Below are positions 8,505-17,415 of a stretch of 64,000 nucleotides of DNA, one piece after another. The notes under the pieces were generated by a model. It was not told the DNA's origin. It saw only the letters and a program-made list of their open reading frames with translations, and made no database searches. Location of the stretch: positions 124,001-188,000 of the forward strand of contig NZ_SROX01000002.1 in the NCBI RefSeq assembly GCF_013141915.1, written 5' to 3'. The DNA comes from Cupriavidus necator. GTDB taxonomy: Bacteria; Pseudomonadota; Gammaproteobacteria; Burkholderiales; Burkholderiaceae. The first letter of the stretch is position 1; the number at the start of each line of letters is the position of its first letter. A program made the translations under genes and the position numbers.

Positions 8505-9446
8505 ATGCCCGCTCCCCAGATTCTCCAGGTCGGCCCGCTCGCACCGCAGACCAACACCACCCTGCAACAACAGTACGGCGCCGCGGCGCTGTGGCAGCAG
8601 GCCGATCCCATTGCCTGGGCGCGCAGCGAAGCGCAGCAGGCCCGCGTGGTGGTGACCTCGGCGCGCCACGGCTGCAGTGCCGCGCTGATCGATGCACTGC
8701 CGCGCCTGGAGGCCATCGTCAGCTTCGGCGTCGGCTATGACGCGATTGCGCTGGACGCCGCCCGCGCACGCGGCATCCAGGTCAGCAACACGCCCGACGT
8801 GCTCAACGACTGCGTCGCCGACCTGGCCTTCGGGCTGCTGCTGGATGCGGCGCGCGGCATCGCCCATGGCGATCGCTTCGTGCGCGCCGGGCGCTGGCCG
8901 CAGGGTGGCTTCCCGCTGACCACGCGCGTATCGGGCAAGAAGCTGGGCATCCTCGGCCTGGGCCGCATCGGCGAGATCGTCGCGCGCCGCGCGCAGGGCT
9001 TCGACATGGAGATCGCCTACCACAACCGCCGCTCGCGCGAAGGCGCGCCATGGCGCTTCGAGGCGGACCTGAAGGCGCTGGCAGCGTGGGCCGACTTCCT
9101 GGTGGTGGCGACCGTCGGCGGGCCCTCGACCGCGGGGCTGGTGTCGCGCGAAATCCTCGACGCGCTCGGGCCCCGTGGCATCCTGGTCAACGTGTCGCGC
9201 GGCAGCGTGGTCGACGAGGCGGCGCTGGTCGCGGCCCTGAGCGAAGGCCGTCTCGGCGGCGCGGGCCTCGATGTGTTCCAGGACGAGCCCAACGTGCCGC
9301 CGGCGCTGATGGCCATGGACCATGTCGTGCTGGCGCCGCACGTGGCCAGCGGCACGCACGAAACCCGCGCCGCCATGACCGCGCTGACCCTCCAGAACCT
9401 GGATGCCTTCCTCGCCGGCGGCAAGGTGCTGACGCCGGTGCTGTAG
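8505..9446 (+). CDS. D-isomer-specific 2-hydroxyacid dehydrogenase (glyoxylate/hydroxypyruvate reductase type)
   Basis: 313 aa from ATG 8505. Seen: Rossmann motif LGLGRIGEIVARR (about residue 148), then NRRSR where NADP-preferring members often carry arginines, and the catalytic Arg in NVSRG, Glu in QDEP and His in APHVASGTHETR. This is the complete GhrB/GhrA-like active site. Probably reduces glyoxylate, hydroxypyruvate or a related 2-keto acid. Single gene; upstream 8323-8504 holds its promoter region and that of the divergent gene. Confidence 0.9.
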   Translation: MPAPQILQVGPLAPQTNTTLQQQYGAAALWQQADPIAWARSEAQQARVVVTSARHGCSAALIDALPRLEAIVSFGVGYDAIALDAARARGIQVSNTPDVLNDCVADLAFGLLLDAARGIAHGDRFVRAGRWPQGGFPLTTRVSGKKLGILGLGRIGEIVARRAQGFDMEIAYHNRRSREGAPWRFEADLKALAAWADFLVVATVGGPSTAGLVSREILDALGPRGILVNVSRGSVVDEAALVAALSEGRLGGAGLDVFQDEPNVPPALMAMDHVVLAPHVASGTHETRAAMTALTLQNLDAFLAGGKVLTPVL

Positions 9447-9516
9447 CGGCCGGCGCGCCTGCCTATACTGGATGCACCGGCCCCGCCCATGCTGCGGGCC
9501 GGCGTCAGGAGGCATC

Positions 9517-9711
9517 ATGGCACGCAAGTTTATCGATTGCCGCGACTACCCGAGCGACACCCACTGCACGGTCGCATTGAGCGCCGACAGCGAAGACGAA
9601 CTGCTGGAAGCCGCGGTCCAGCACGCAGTGGCAGTGCACCAGCATCAGGACACGCCTGAGCTGCGCAGCCAGTTGAAAACGATGTTCAAGGAAGGCACGC
9701 CGCCGGCCTGA
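9517..9711 (+). CDS. Small DUF1059 family protein
   Basis: 64 aa from ATG 9517 with AGGAGG eight bases upstream. The sequence MARKFIDCRDYPS followed by TVALSADSEDELLEAAVQHAV fits the DUF1059 family of small acidic proteins with a conserved N-terminal Cys and a helical C-terminal half. Function unknown; homologues are widespread and usually encoded alone, as here. Likely cytoplasmic. Confidence 0.85.
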   Translation: MARKFIDCRDYPSDTHCTVALSADSEDELLEAAVQHAVAVHQHQDTPELRSQLKTMFKEGTPPA

Positions 9712-9837
9712 AGCCGGGGGCCGGCTGGCGCCGGGCTGCGCCAGCCGCTTTGCGCGGGGCACATTCGCTGTCCCTGATACTCCACTTATGGCCGTCGGAA
9801 TACCCATGACTGCCGTCATGGCGCATCATTGACGCGT

Positions 9838-9861
9838 CGCTATATACAGACGTATATTGCG
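9838..9861. promoter_or_regulatory. ModE-type operator upstream of modA
   Basis: Arm CGCTATATA (9838-9846), a six-base spacer, then TATATTGCG (9853-9861), the inverse complement with one mismatch. This matches the known ModE recognition pattern (CGNTATAT ... ATATANCG). It lies 67 bp before the modA start, where molybdate-loaded ModE would block transcription. A modE gene lies 3.5 kb away. Confidence 0.75.
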
Positions 9862-9927
9862 CCTGACCGTCCCCTCCGGCCTGACCGCGCTTGCGATGCA
9901 TGCCGGGGCCGATTCCCGAGGATTCCG

Positions 9928-10698
9928 ATGCCTGCCTTTCGTTCCCGCCGCCGCGGGCTGCTGCTGGCCGCCGCCGCGGCGCTGGCGCTGGTGGCCCCGC
10001 CCACCTGCGCCGCCGACCTGGTGGTATCGGCCGCGGCCAGCCTCACCAACGCCTTCAAGTCGCTGGCCGAGTCCTACGAGCGCGCCCACCCCGGCACGCA
10101 CGTGGTACTGAACTTCGGCGCTTCCGACGTGCTGATGCAGCAGATCGTCAAGGGCGCGCCGGCCGATGTGTTCGCCTCGGCCGACCAGGAGGCGATGAAC
10201 AAGGCCGAGGCCGAGAAGGTGATCGCGCCGGGCTCGCGCCGCAACTTCGCCGCCAACCAGGTGGTGCTGATCGTGCCGGCCGACGGCAAGCTCGCCATCG
10301 CGTCGCTGCAGGACCTGAAGCGCCCAGAAGTCCGGCGCATCGCCTACGGCAACCCGGCCTCGGTGCCGGTGGGGCGCTATACGCGCGCAGCGCTGCAAGC
10401 CGATGGATTGTGGGACGCGGTGGCCGCCAAGGGCGTGCCGGCGCAGAACGTGCGCCAGAGCCTCGATTACGTCGCGCGCGGCGAGGTCGAGGCCGGCTTC
10501 GTCTTTGCCACCGATGCCACGGTGATGCCCGACAAGGTCAGGGTGGCCGTGCGCGTGCCCAGCGGCACGCCGGTGACCTACCCGATCGCCATCACCAGCC
10601 AGGCCCGCCAGCCGCAGGCCGCGGCGCAGTTTGTCGACTATGTCGCCTCGCCGCAAGGCCAGGCGATCCTGTCGCGGTTCGGCTTCCAGAAGCCCTGA
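9928..10698 (+). CDS. modA: Molybdate-binding periplasmic protein ModA
   Basis: 256 aa. Start ATG 9928; an N-terminal signal peptide (RSRRRG then a hydrophobic stretch, cleavage after TCAA) is followed by DLVVSAAASLTNAF and FGASDVLMQQI, the oxyanion-binding segments of ModA. It delivers molybdate or tungstate to ModBC. First gene of modABC, preceded by a ModE-type operator, so repression at high molybdate is expected. About 200 bp of noncoding DNA lies upstream. Confidence 0.94.
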   Translation: MPAFRSRRRGLLLAAAAALALVAPPTCAADLVVSAAASLTNAFKSLAESYERAHPGTHVVLNFGASDVLMQQIVKGAPADVFASADQEAMNKAEAEKVIAPGSRRNFAANQVVLIVPADGKLAIASLQDLKRPEVRRIAYGNPASVPVGRYTRAALQADGLWDAVAAKGVPAQNVRQSLDYVARGEVEAGFVFATDATVMPDKVRVAVRVPSGTPVTYPIAITSQARQPQAAAQFVDYVASPQGQAILSRFGFQKP

Positions 10699-10714
10699 CG
10701 CCGCGCCGCGCACC

Positions 10715-11425
10715 ATGGATGCCGTCTGGGTACCGTTGCTGCTGTCGCTGAAGGTGGCCGGCTGGGCCACCGCGCTGAACGCCGTGCTCGGCGTCGGCGC
10801 GGCCTGGGCGCTGGCGCGCTGGCGCTCGCCGCTGCGCGACGTGGTCGATGCGGTGCTGACGCTGCCGCTGGTGCTGCCGCCGACAGTGCTGGGCTACTAC
10901 CTGCTGGTACTGGTGGGACGCCGTGGCGTGTTCGGCGAGTGGCTGGCGCGGCTGGGCATCGAACTGGTTTTCACCTGGCAGGGGGCGGTGCTGGCTTCGA
11001 CCATCGTCGCCTTCCCGCTGGTGCTCAAGTCCGCGCGCGCCGCCTTCGAAGGCGTCGACCACCAGCTGGAAAACGCCGCGCGCGTGCTGGGCGTACCCGA
11101 AGCCGGCATCTTCTTCCGCGTCACGCTGCCGTTGGCCGCGCGCGGCATCATCGCCGGCGTGCTGCTGGCCTTTGCCCGCGCGCTGGGCGAATTCGGCGCC
11201 ACGCTGATGGTCGCGGGCAACCTGCCCGGGCGCACGCAGACGCTGTCGGTCGCGATCTATGAGGCGGTGCAGGCCGGCGACGACAACACCGCCAACCTGC
11301 TGGTGCTGGTGACTTCCGTCACCTGCGTGCTGCTGCTGGTGGTTGCCGGACGCATGGTGCCGGCGGCCGCGCGCAACCCCGCTGAACACTATGAACGCCG
11401 GCGCTTGCGCCCGCGCGTCCGCTAA
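10715..11425 (+). CDS. modB: Molybdate ABC transporter permease ModB
   Basis: 236 aa inner-membrane permease with about five to six hydrophobic segments. It carries the binding-protein-dependent transport (EAA) motif ALGEFGATLMVAGN near residue 165, which contacts ModC. Starts 16 bp after modA. Its last codons overlap the longer of the possible modC starts. Confidence 0.93.
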   Translation: MDAVWVPLLLSLKVAGWATALNAVLGVGAAWALARWRSPLRDVVDAVLTLPLVLPPTVLGYYLLVLVGRRGVFGEWLARLGIELVFTWQGAVLASTIVAFPLVLKSARAAFEGVDHQLENAARVLGVPEAGIFFRVTLPLAARGIIAGVLLAFARALGEFGATLMVAGNLPGRTQTLSVAIYEAVQAGDDNTANLLVLVTSVTCVLLLVVAGRMVPAAARNPAEHYERRRLRPRVR

Positions 11426-11447
11426 CGCCAGGGCCCCGCATATCGCC

Positions 11448-12170
11448 ATGAGCATGCACGTCAGCATCCGCAAGCAGATGGTCTCGGCCGACCGCCACTT
11501 TGCCCTGGATATCGATTTCGATTCGGCCAGCCGGCGCATTGCGCTGTTCGGCCCCTCTGGCGCGGGCAAGAGCCTGACGCTGCGTGCCATCGCCGGCCTG
11601 CTGGCGCCGGACAGCGGCCGCATCGTGCTGAACGGCCGCACCCTGTTCGACGCCGACGCCGGCATCGACGTGCGCCCGCAGCAGCGCCGCGTGGCCTACC
11701 TGTTCCAGGAATATGCGCTGTTCCCGCACCTGACCGTGGGCCAGAACATCGCCTTCGGCCTGGCGCGCGGCTGGCGCAATCCGCGCCGCGGCGCGGTGCA
11801 GCCGCAAGCGCAGCGCTGGATCGATGCCTTTGGCCTGGCCGAGATCGTCGGCAATTATCCGGCGGAGATTTCCGGCGGGCAGAAGCAGCGCGTGGCGCTG
11901 GCGCGTGCGCTGGTGGCGCAGCCCGATATCGTCTTGCTGGATGAACCGTTCTCGGCGCTGGACCCCGCGCTGCGCGCCCGCATGCGGGCGGAACTGCGCA
12001 CGCTGCAGGCCAGCCTGGATGTGCCGATGCTGGTGATCTCGCACGACCCCGCCGACGTCGAGGCGCTGGGCGACCACGTGCTGGAGATCCGCGAAGGCCG
12101 GATCTTCGGCAGCGGCACCAGCCGCCACCATCCGCCGGTCTACGCGCCAGTGTCGGCGCGCGTGGCCTGA
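11448..12170 (+). CDS. modC: Molybdate ABC transporter ATPase ModC, short form without Mop domain
   Basis: 240 aa from ATG 11448; an in-frame ATG at 11391 inside modB is an alternative start. Walker A GPSGAGKS near residue 35, Q-loop FQEYALFPH, signature ISGGQKQR and Walker B DIVLLDEPFSALD are complete. The chain stops soon after the H-loop (LVISHDPAD), so the C-terminal TOBE/Mop molybdate-binding domain of full-length ModC (about 350 aa) is absent. Molybdate sensing may then rest on ModE alone (inference). Overlaps the convergent CYTH gene by 31 bp. Confidence 0.92.
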   Translation: MSMHVSIRKQMVSADRHFALDIDFDSASRRIALFGPSGAGKSLTLRAIAGLLAPDSGRIVLNGRTLFDADAGIDVRPQQRRVAYLFQEYALFPHLTVGQNIAFGLARGWRNPRRGAVQPQAQRWIDAFGLAEIVGNYPAEISGGQKQRVALARALVAQPDIVLLDEPFSALDPALRARMRAELRTLQASLDVPMLVISHDPADVEALGDHVLEIREGRIFGSGTSRHHPPVYAPVSARVA

Positions 12171-12679
12171 GCCGCGCGCAGCAGGTCGACGTAGGCACCT
12201 TCGATCAGGGCCGACGCAGGAATGCCCAGCCGCGCCAGCAGCGCGTGGGCCTCGGCCACGCCGTCTTCGACGCTTTCCGCATCGGCCAGCACCACTTCCA
12301 GCTCGAGGAAATCGCCCAGCGCCTCGACCCGGTCCAGGTGCACGCGCGTGCGTCCCGCCAGGTACAGCGTGCGCAGCTTGCGCACCCGCCCGCCCTCCCC
12401 GTGCGCGGCGGCCAGCGCGGCACGCAGCGTGCCGGGCGATGGCGTCGGCGACAGGATGTAGAAACTCTCTTTCGGGCCGGCCGCATCGGCGCGCGCATAA
12501 AAGATCAGTTCGCCGCGGTCGGGCGCGAACTCGCGCAGCTTGAGGCGGCCGTTGGCGCAGCGGAAGAAGGTATCGTCCTGGCGGATGTATTCCGGCCCGT
12601 GGTCGGCCAGCGCCGCGGCGCGCGGCAGCAGCGACTCGACGCTGTCGATGCGGGCCTTGATCTCGACGTTTCTTGGCAT
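12140..12679 (-). CDS. CYTH-domain protein (class IV adenylate cyclase/thiamine-triphosphatase superfamily)
   Basis: 179 aa. N-terminal NVEIKARI is the ExExK-type signature of the CYTH triphosphate tunnel; further basic and acidic strands (RLKLREF, ELIFYARAD, DFLELEVVL) fit the eight-stranded fold. Members hydrolyse or cyclise triphosphorylated substrates with a divalent metal; the substrate here cannot be told. Downstream of argO-like gene with 15 bp between. Its end overlaps modC by 31 bp on the opposite strand. Confidence 0.85.
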   Translation of the reverse strand: MPRNVEIKARIDSVESLLPRAAALADHGPEYIRQDDTFFRCANGRLKLREFAPDRGELIFYARADAAGPKESFYILSPTPSPGTLRAALAAAHGEGGRVRKLRTLYLAGRTRVHLDRVEALGDFLELEVVLADAESVEDGVAEAHALLARLGIPASALIEGAYVDLLRAAQATRADTGA

Positions 12680-12694
12680 CCGTACTCCTGCGGT

Positions 12695-13294
12695 TCAACC
12701 GATCAGCAAACGCGCGGCAATCACCCACATGGTGATGCCAATCACCACTTCCAGCACCTGCCACGCCCGCGGCCGCGCGAACACGGGCCGCAGCAGCGCC
12801 GCGCCATAGCCTAAAGCAAAGAAGAACAGGAACGACGCGGTCATGGCCCCGGCGGCGAATTCGCGCGCATGGCCGGCGAACTGGGTCGACACCGACCCGA
12901 TCAGCATCACCGTATCGAGATAGACATGCGGGTTCAGCCAGGTGAACGCCAGGCACACCGCCAGCGTCGGCGCCAGCGGTCGCGGCGCGGCATCGCTGGG
13001 GTCCAGCACCGCGTTCGAGCGCCACGCCGCGATAAAGCTGCGCGCGCCATACCAGGTCAGGAAGGCTGCGCCACCATAGCGCATCGCCAGACCCAGCCAC
13101 GGCAGCTGGCGGATCATTACGGCAAAGCCGGACACGCCCAGCAGGATCAGCAGCGCGTCCGACAGCGCGCACACCAGGCAGACCCAGAACACATGCTCGC
13201 GCCGCAGGCCTTGCCGCAGCACGAACGCATTCTGGGAACCAATGGCAAGAATCAGGGAAAGACCGAGGGAAAAGCCAGCCAGCGCGGCGTGCAT
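12695..13294 (-). CDS. argO: LysE/ArgO family amino-acid exporter
   Basis: 199 aa with six hydrophobic segments. The N-terminal GLSLILAIGSQNAFVLRQG and the following WVCLVCALSDALLI are characteristic of LysE/ArgO, which export lysine and arginine. The later segment TWLNPHVYLDTVMLIG is the second conserved half. An inner-membrane efflux carrier. Its regulator (usually LysG/ArgP) is not adjacent. Gene symbol by family resemblance. Confidence 0.85.
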   Translation of the reverse strand: MHAALAGFSLGLSLILAIGSQNAFVLRQGLRREHVFWVCLVCALSDALLILLGVSGFAVMIRQLPWLGLAMRYGGAAFLTWYGARSFIAAWRSNAVLDPSDAAPRPLAPTLAVCLAFTWLNPHVYLDTVMLIGSVSTQFAGHAREFAAGAMTASFLFFFALGYGAALLRPVFARPRAWQVLEVVIGITMWVIAARLLIG

Positions 13295-13346
13295 TGCGGG
13301 GGGAACGACATGCTTTCGGGGCGGCTATTATTGCACGCCGCGGCGG

Positions 13347-14141
13347 TCATCCCATCACGCCGAGGATCACGCTCGATGCCTTGAACACCGCCACCGCGGC
13401 CACGCCGGCCTGCAGGCCCAGCGCCTCGACGCTGCCGTTGGTGACGATCGCCGCGATCGTGCCGCCGCCGTCGAGTTCGATCACCACCTCGGCGTTCACC
13501 GCGCCGGGCATCACGCGCGACACCACGCCCGCCAGCTGGTTGCGCGCCGACAGCCGCATCCCGGGATCGGGCAGCCCCACCAGCACCGACGACGCCTTGA
13601 CCAGCGCGAACGCCTCCACGCCCGCGGCCAGCTCCAGCGTCTCGACGCTCTCATGCGTAATCGTGGCGACGATGCGCTGGCCGCCGGCCAGTTCCAGCAC
13701 GACCTCGTCGTTGACCGCCCCGCCCATCACACTGGCCACGCGCCCGAACAGCTTGTTGCGCGCACTGGTCTTGATCATCATTCGCCTCATCAGGTGGATA
13801 TCGTCGGCCGCGCCCTCGCCCAGGCGCGACAGCTGCGCGACAAAGCGCCGGTGCTCGTCTTCCAGCGCGCGGTAGGTGCGGATCAGCTGTTCGCCGCGCG
13901 CGGTCAGGCGCGTGCCGCCGCCGCCCTTGCCGCCCGCGGCGCGCACCACCAGCGGCTCGCCGGCGCTGTTGTTCATCGCGTCGATGGCGTCCCACGCGGC
14001 CTTGTAGCTGATGCCGACCGCGCGCGCGGCGGCGGTGATCGAGCCGTGTGCGCCGATCGCGGCAAGCAGGGCGATGCGGTCCTTGCCGCCCCAGTCCTGC
14101 GAGCCGGAGCGGAACCAGATGGCTCCCTGGAGTTCAAGCAT
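13347..14141 (-). CDS. modE: Molybdate-responsive transcriptional regulator ModE
   Basis: 264 aa. An N-terminal winged helix-turn-helix (GSITAAARAVGISYKAAWDAID, about residues 33-54, with the glycine-rich wing before TRLT) is followed by two Mop/TOBE domains, each starting SARN(K/Q)L (about 125-190 and 197-260). Molybdate binding by the Mop pair allows DNA binding; expected target is the operator at 9838-9861. Encoded on the opposite strand from modABC with two unrelated genes between. Confidence 0.94.
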   Translation of the reverse strand: MLELQGAIWFRSGSQDWGGKDRIALLAAIGAHGSITAAARAVGISYKAAWDAIDAMNNSAGEPLVVRAAGGKGGGGTRLTARGEQLIRTYRALEDEHRRFVAQLSRLGEGAADDIHLMRRMMIKTSARNKLFGRVASVMGGAVNDEVVLELAGGQRIVATITHESVETLELAAGVEAFALVKASSVLVGLPDPGMRLSARNQLAGVVSRVMPGAVNAEVVIELDGGGTIAAIVTNGSVEALGLQAGVAAVAVFKASSVILGVMG

Positions 14142-14326
14142 GGCAGTCGGGCGCCGCTGGCCGGCACCGCAGTGAAGTCCGAAACGCGGCTATGGTAATC
14201 CCGCCAATCCCATTTGGCGATCCGTCCCGCGGCCCCCGCCAGCACCGCCGCGCGGGCCTGGGCCACGCTGGACGCCAGGCCCCAAGCCCGGTACCCTGAC
14301 CGCTGCCTTGTTCACGGAACATCGTC

Positions 14327-15310
14327 ATGACCGCCGCCATGTCCGCCATGTCCGAACTTGCCGCGCCCGCCGCACCGGCGTCCGACAAATACGCCGCGCT
14401 GCTGGCACGTTGCGCCGGGCTGCCGCCGATCCCCACCGCGGTGGCGCATCCGTGCGATGCGGCTTCGCTGGGTGGCGCGCTGCAGGCTGCGCAGCTGGGC
14501 CTGATCGTGCCGATCCTGGTCGGGCCCGCGGCGCGCATCCGGCAAGTCGCGGCGGAGCACGGCATGGCGCTGGCGGACACCGCCGTCATCGACACGCCGC
14601 ACAGCCACGCGTCGGCCGCGCGCGCGGTCGAGGCGGTGCGCGCCGGCGAGGCCGAGCTGCTGATGAAAGGCAGCCTGCATACCGACGAGCTGCTGCACGA
14701 GGTGACCGCGTCGGCCAGCGGGCTGCGCACCGGGCGGCGCCTGTCGCATGTGTTCGCCATGGATGTGCCGCGCTACCACAAGCCGCTGTTCATCACCGAC
14801 GCCGCGGTCAATATCTTCCCCACGCTGAACGAGAAGGCCGATATCTGCCGCAACGCGATCGACCTGCTGCGCACGCTCGGGATCGAGCGCCCCAAGGTCG
14901 CGATCCTGTCCGCGCTCGAGACCGTCACCGACAAGATCCCCTCGACCATCGACGCCGCCGCATTGTGCATCATGGCGCGGCGCGGCCAGATCACCGGCGG
15001 CGTGCTCGACGGCCCGCTCGCCTTCGACAACGCCATCAGCCGCGAGGCCGCGATCACCAAGGGCATCGATTCGGACGTTGCCGGCGACCCCGACATCCTG
15101 CTGGTGCCGGACCTGGAAGCCGGCAATATGCTGGCCAAGCAGCTGACTTTCCTGGCCGGGGCAGAAGCCGCCGGCATCGTGCTGGGCGCGCGCGTGCCCA
15201 TCATCCTGACCAGCCGCGCCGACAGCGTGCGCGCACGCATCGGCAGCTGTGCCATTGCAGTGCTGCTGGCGCACGCGCGCCGCAGCGCCGAAGCCGCGCC
15301 CGAGGTCTGA
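14327..15310 (+). CDS. pta: Phosphate acetyl/butyryltransferase
   Basis: 327 aa from ATG 14327 (ATG 14339 is also in frame). Matches short Pta/Ptb proteins: MKGSLHTDELL, the DAAVNIFPTL segment, KVAILSALETV and the C-terminal ARVPIILTSRADS. Interconverts acyl-CoA and acyl-phosphate, in the usual case acetyl-CoA and acetyl-phosphate, feeding the acetate kinase encoded next. The short form lacks the N-terminal regulatory DRTGG domain of enterobacterial Pta. Gene pair pta-ackA, 43 bp apart. Confidence 0.9.
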   Translation: MTAAMSAMSELAAPAAPASDKYAALLARCAGLPPIPTAVAHPCDAASLGGALQAAQLGLIVPILVGPAARIRQVAAEHGMALADTAVIDTPHSHASAARAVEAVRAGEAELLMKGSLHTDELLHEVTASASGLRTGRRLSHVFAMDVPRYHKPLFITDAAVNIFPTLNEKADICRNAIDLLRTLGIERPKVAILSALETVTDKIPSTIDAAALCIMARRGQITGGVLDGPLAFDNAISREAAITKGIDSDVAGDPDILLVPDLEAGNMLAKQLTFLAGAEAAGIVLGARVPIILTSRADSVRARIGSCAIAVLLAHARRSAEAAPEV

Positions 15311-15353
15311 CGCGGGCCGTGCCGACTGTGCCTTGACTACGGAGCTTTCCAGC

Positions 15354-16589
15354 GTGACTGCACCCCACACCGCCGCGCCTGCCGTCATCCTCGTCGTGAA
15401 CGCCGGTTCGTCCAGCGTCAAGGTCTCGGTCTACGCCGTGCCCGAGGCCGCGCACGGCAACGCCGACGTCAACCCGGTGCTGAGCGCGCACGGCCAGATC
15501 GAAGGCATCGGGGTCGCGCCGCGCCTGAGCGCGCGCATGGCCGACGGCCGCGTGGTCGCCGACGAGACCTTCCCGCAGGCGCAAGTGGCCGACCACGATG
15601 CCGCCTTCCGCCTGGTGCGCCTGGTGCTGAGCGTGGGCCTGCGCGACCACCCGCCGGTGGCGATCGGCCATCGCGTAGTGCATGGCGGCGCCGGCTATGC
15701 GCAGGCGGTCTGCATCGACGACACGGTGATCGAAAACCTGGAAGCGCTGGTGCCGCTGGCGCCGCTGCACCAGCCGCACAACCTGACAGCGATCCGCGCG
15801 GTGCGCCAGGCCATGCCGGAGCTGCTGCAGGTGGCGTGCTTCGACACCGCCTTCCACGCCGGCCACGACGTGCTGGCGCAGCTGATGGCGCTGCCTTATG
15901 CGTACTTCGAGCGCGGCATCCGGCGCTACGGGTTCCACGGCCTGTCGTATGAATACATCGCGCGCCGGTTGCGCCAGGTGGCGCCCGACCTCGCCGAAGG
16001 CCGCGTGGTGGTGGCGCACCTGGGCAACGGCGCCAGCCTGTGCGCGCTGCGCGACGGCCGCAGCGTCGACAGCACCATGGGCCTGACCGCGCTCGATGGG
16101 CTGCCGATGGGCACGCGCTGCGGCGCGGTCGATCCGGGCGCGCTGCTGTGGCTGGCGCAGCAAGGCATGAGCGCCGCCGAGATCCAGTCGATGCTGTACC
16201 AGGAATCCGGGCTCAAGGGCCTGTCCGGCGTCAGCAGCGACATGCGCGCGCTACTCGCCAGCGATGCGCCGCGGGCGCGGCTGGCGGTGGATTTCTACGC
16301 CTATCGTGCCGCGCAGGAAATCGGCAAGCTGGCCACCACACTGGGCGGACTCGATGCGCTGGTATTTACCGCAGGCATCGGCGCCAACTCGCCGCCGGTG
16401 CGCGCGCGCATCTGCGAACACCTGGCCGGGCTGTTCGGCATCGCGCTCGATGCCGGCGCCAACGGCGGCAACAGCCAGCGCATCAGCCGCGACGACAGCC
16501 GCGTGCCGGTACTGGTGCTGCCGACCGACGAGGAAGGGATGATCGCGCTGAGCACCGCGCGCATCCTGCGCGACCGCGGCAAGCTGTGA
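15354..16589 (+). CDS. ackA: Acetate kinase
   Basis: 411 aa from GTG 15354, chosen because GGAG lies at 15341-15344 and the ASKHA motif NAGSSSVK follows at once; a TTG at 15333 is also in frame. Other signatures: RYGFHGLSYEYIARR, GNGASLCALRDGRSVDST, GTRCGAVDPG and GIGANSPPVR. Makes acetate plus ATP from acetyl-phosphate, or the reverse for acetate uptake. With pta this completes the phosphotransacetylase-acetate kinase route. Confidence 0.93.
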   Translation: MTAPHTAAPAVILVVNAGSSSVKVSVYAVPEAAHGNADVNPVLSAHGQIEGIGVAPRLSARMADGRVVADETFPQAQVADHDAAFRLVRLVLSVGLRDHPPVAIGHRVVHGGAGYAQAVCIDDTVIENLEALVPLAPLHQPHNLTAIRAVRQAMPELLQVACFDTAFHAGHDVLAQLMALPYAYFERGIRRYGFHGLSYEYIARRLRQVAPDLAEGRVVVAHLGNGASLCALRDGRSVDSTMGLTALDGLPMGTRCGAVDPGALLWLAQQGMSAAEIQSMLYQESGLKGLSGVSSDMRALLASDAPRARLAVDFYAYRAAQEIGKLATTLGGLDALVFTAGIGANSPPVRARICEHLAGLFGIALDAGANGGNSQRISRDDSRVPVLVLPTDEEGMIALSTARILRDRGKL

Positions 16590-16590
16590 C

Positions 16591-17415
16591 TCAGCCGGCC
16601 AGGTAATGTGCGCGCAGTTGCGCCACGTCGACCTGCAGCGCGTCGCGCAGATAGTTGCCGACGCCGCCCCAGCCTGCGTCAATGGCCTGCATCGATGCCT
16701 CGAGATAGCTGGCCCGGACTTCCAGCAGCGGCGTCATCACCGCCGCGTCGATCCCTAGTTCGCCCATCTGCGCCAGCGCCGCCGCGTTGAACTGCGCATT
16801 GCGCTGGTTCGATTCCAGGTAGTTGGCCAGGATATCGTCCTGGCCCACGCCCAGTGCCGCCAGCAACAGCAGCGCGGCAAAGCCGGTGCGGTCCTTGCCC
16901 GCGGTGCAGTGGAACAGCAGCGTCTGGCCGCCCTGCACGGTCTGCATGAAGCCCCCGAAGGCCGCGCGGTAGCGCACCGGGAAATCGCGGTACACCTCGT
17001 GCATGAACGCATCCATCTGCGCCGGCGTGCTGGCGCGCAGGCGCGGCATCAGCACATCCATTGCCATGCTGCCCTCCAGGACCGGCACCGCCTGCCAGCG
17101 GAAGCGCTGGCCGAAGGCCGCTTCGCCTGGTGACTTTTCGCCCGGCGAGCGGAAATCCACCACCATGTCGAGCCCGAGCGCCTGCAGCCGGTCCAGGTCG
17201 GCGGCGCTGGCCAGCGCCGGGTTGCCGCTGCGGTACAGCCGGCCGTGGCGCACGCGGCGCCCCTCCGCGCCAACCAGGCCGCCGAGGTCGCGCGCGTTGC
17301 TGATGCGTTCGAAGACCAGGTCATGCATCGCCTGCGCGGCGCCGGCCGCCGCGGGGGATTGCGGCACGGCCGCGAAGGCGTGCGGGCATGCCGCGCGTTG
17401 AAGCCACTTGAGCAT
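16591..17415 (-). CDS. Protein tyrosine/serine phosphatase (LipA/IphP-like)
   Basis: 274 aa from ATG 17415; an internal ATG at 17328 (MHDLVFERISNARDLGG) starts where family similarity begins and may be the true start. The active-site loop HCTAGKDRTG (about residue 175) is the CX5R phosphatase signature, and SNARDLGGL plus VVDFRSPGEK are typical of bacterial IphP-like enzymes. Substrate unknown: phosphoproteins or phosphoinositides. Convergent with ackA, 1 bp apart. Confidence 0.88.
   Translation of the reverse strand: MLKWLQRAACPHAFAAVPQSPAAAGAAQAMHDLVFERISNARDLGGLVGAEGRRVRHGRLYRSGNPALASAADLDRLQALGLDMVVDFRSPGEKSPGEAAFGQRFRWQAVPVLEGSMAMDVLMPRLRASTPAQMDAFMHEVYRDFPVRYRAAFGGFMQTVQGGQTLLFHCTAGKDRTGFAALLLLAALGVGQDDILANYLESNQRNAQFNAAALAQMGELGIDAAVMTPLLEVRASYLEASMQAIDAGWGGVGNYLRDALQVDVAQLRAHYLAG

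Noticed and set aside
9516-9531. TGGCACG at 9519-9525 as a sigma-54 element
   Set aside because: No GC at the -12 position and it lies inside the DUF1059 coding start.
9805-9820. Inverted repeat CATGAC/GTCATG upstream of modA
   Set aside because: Short arms, not at a likely promoter position, and the adjacent ModE-type site explains regulation better.
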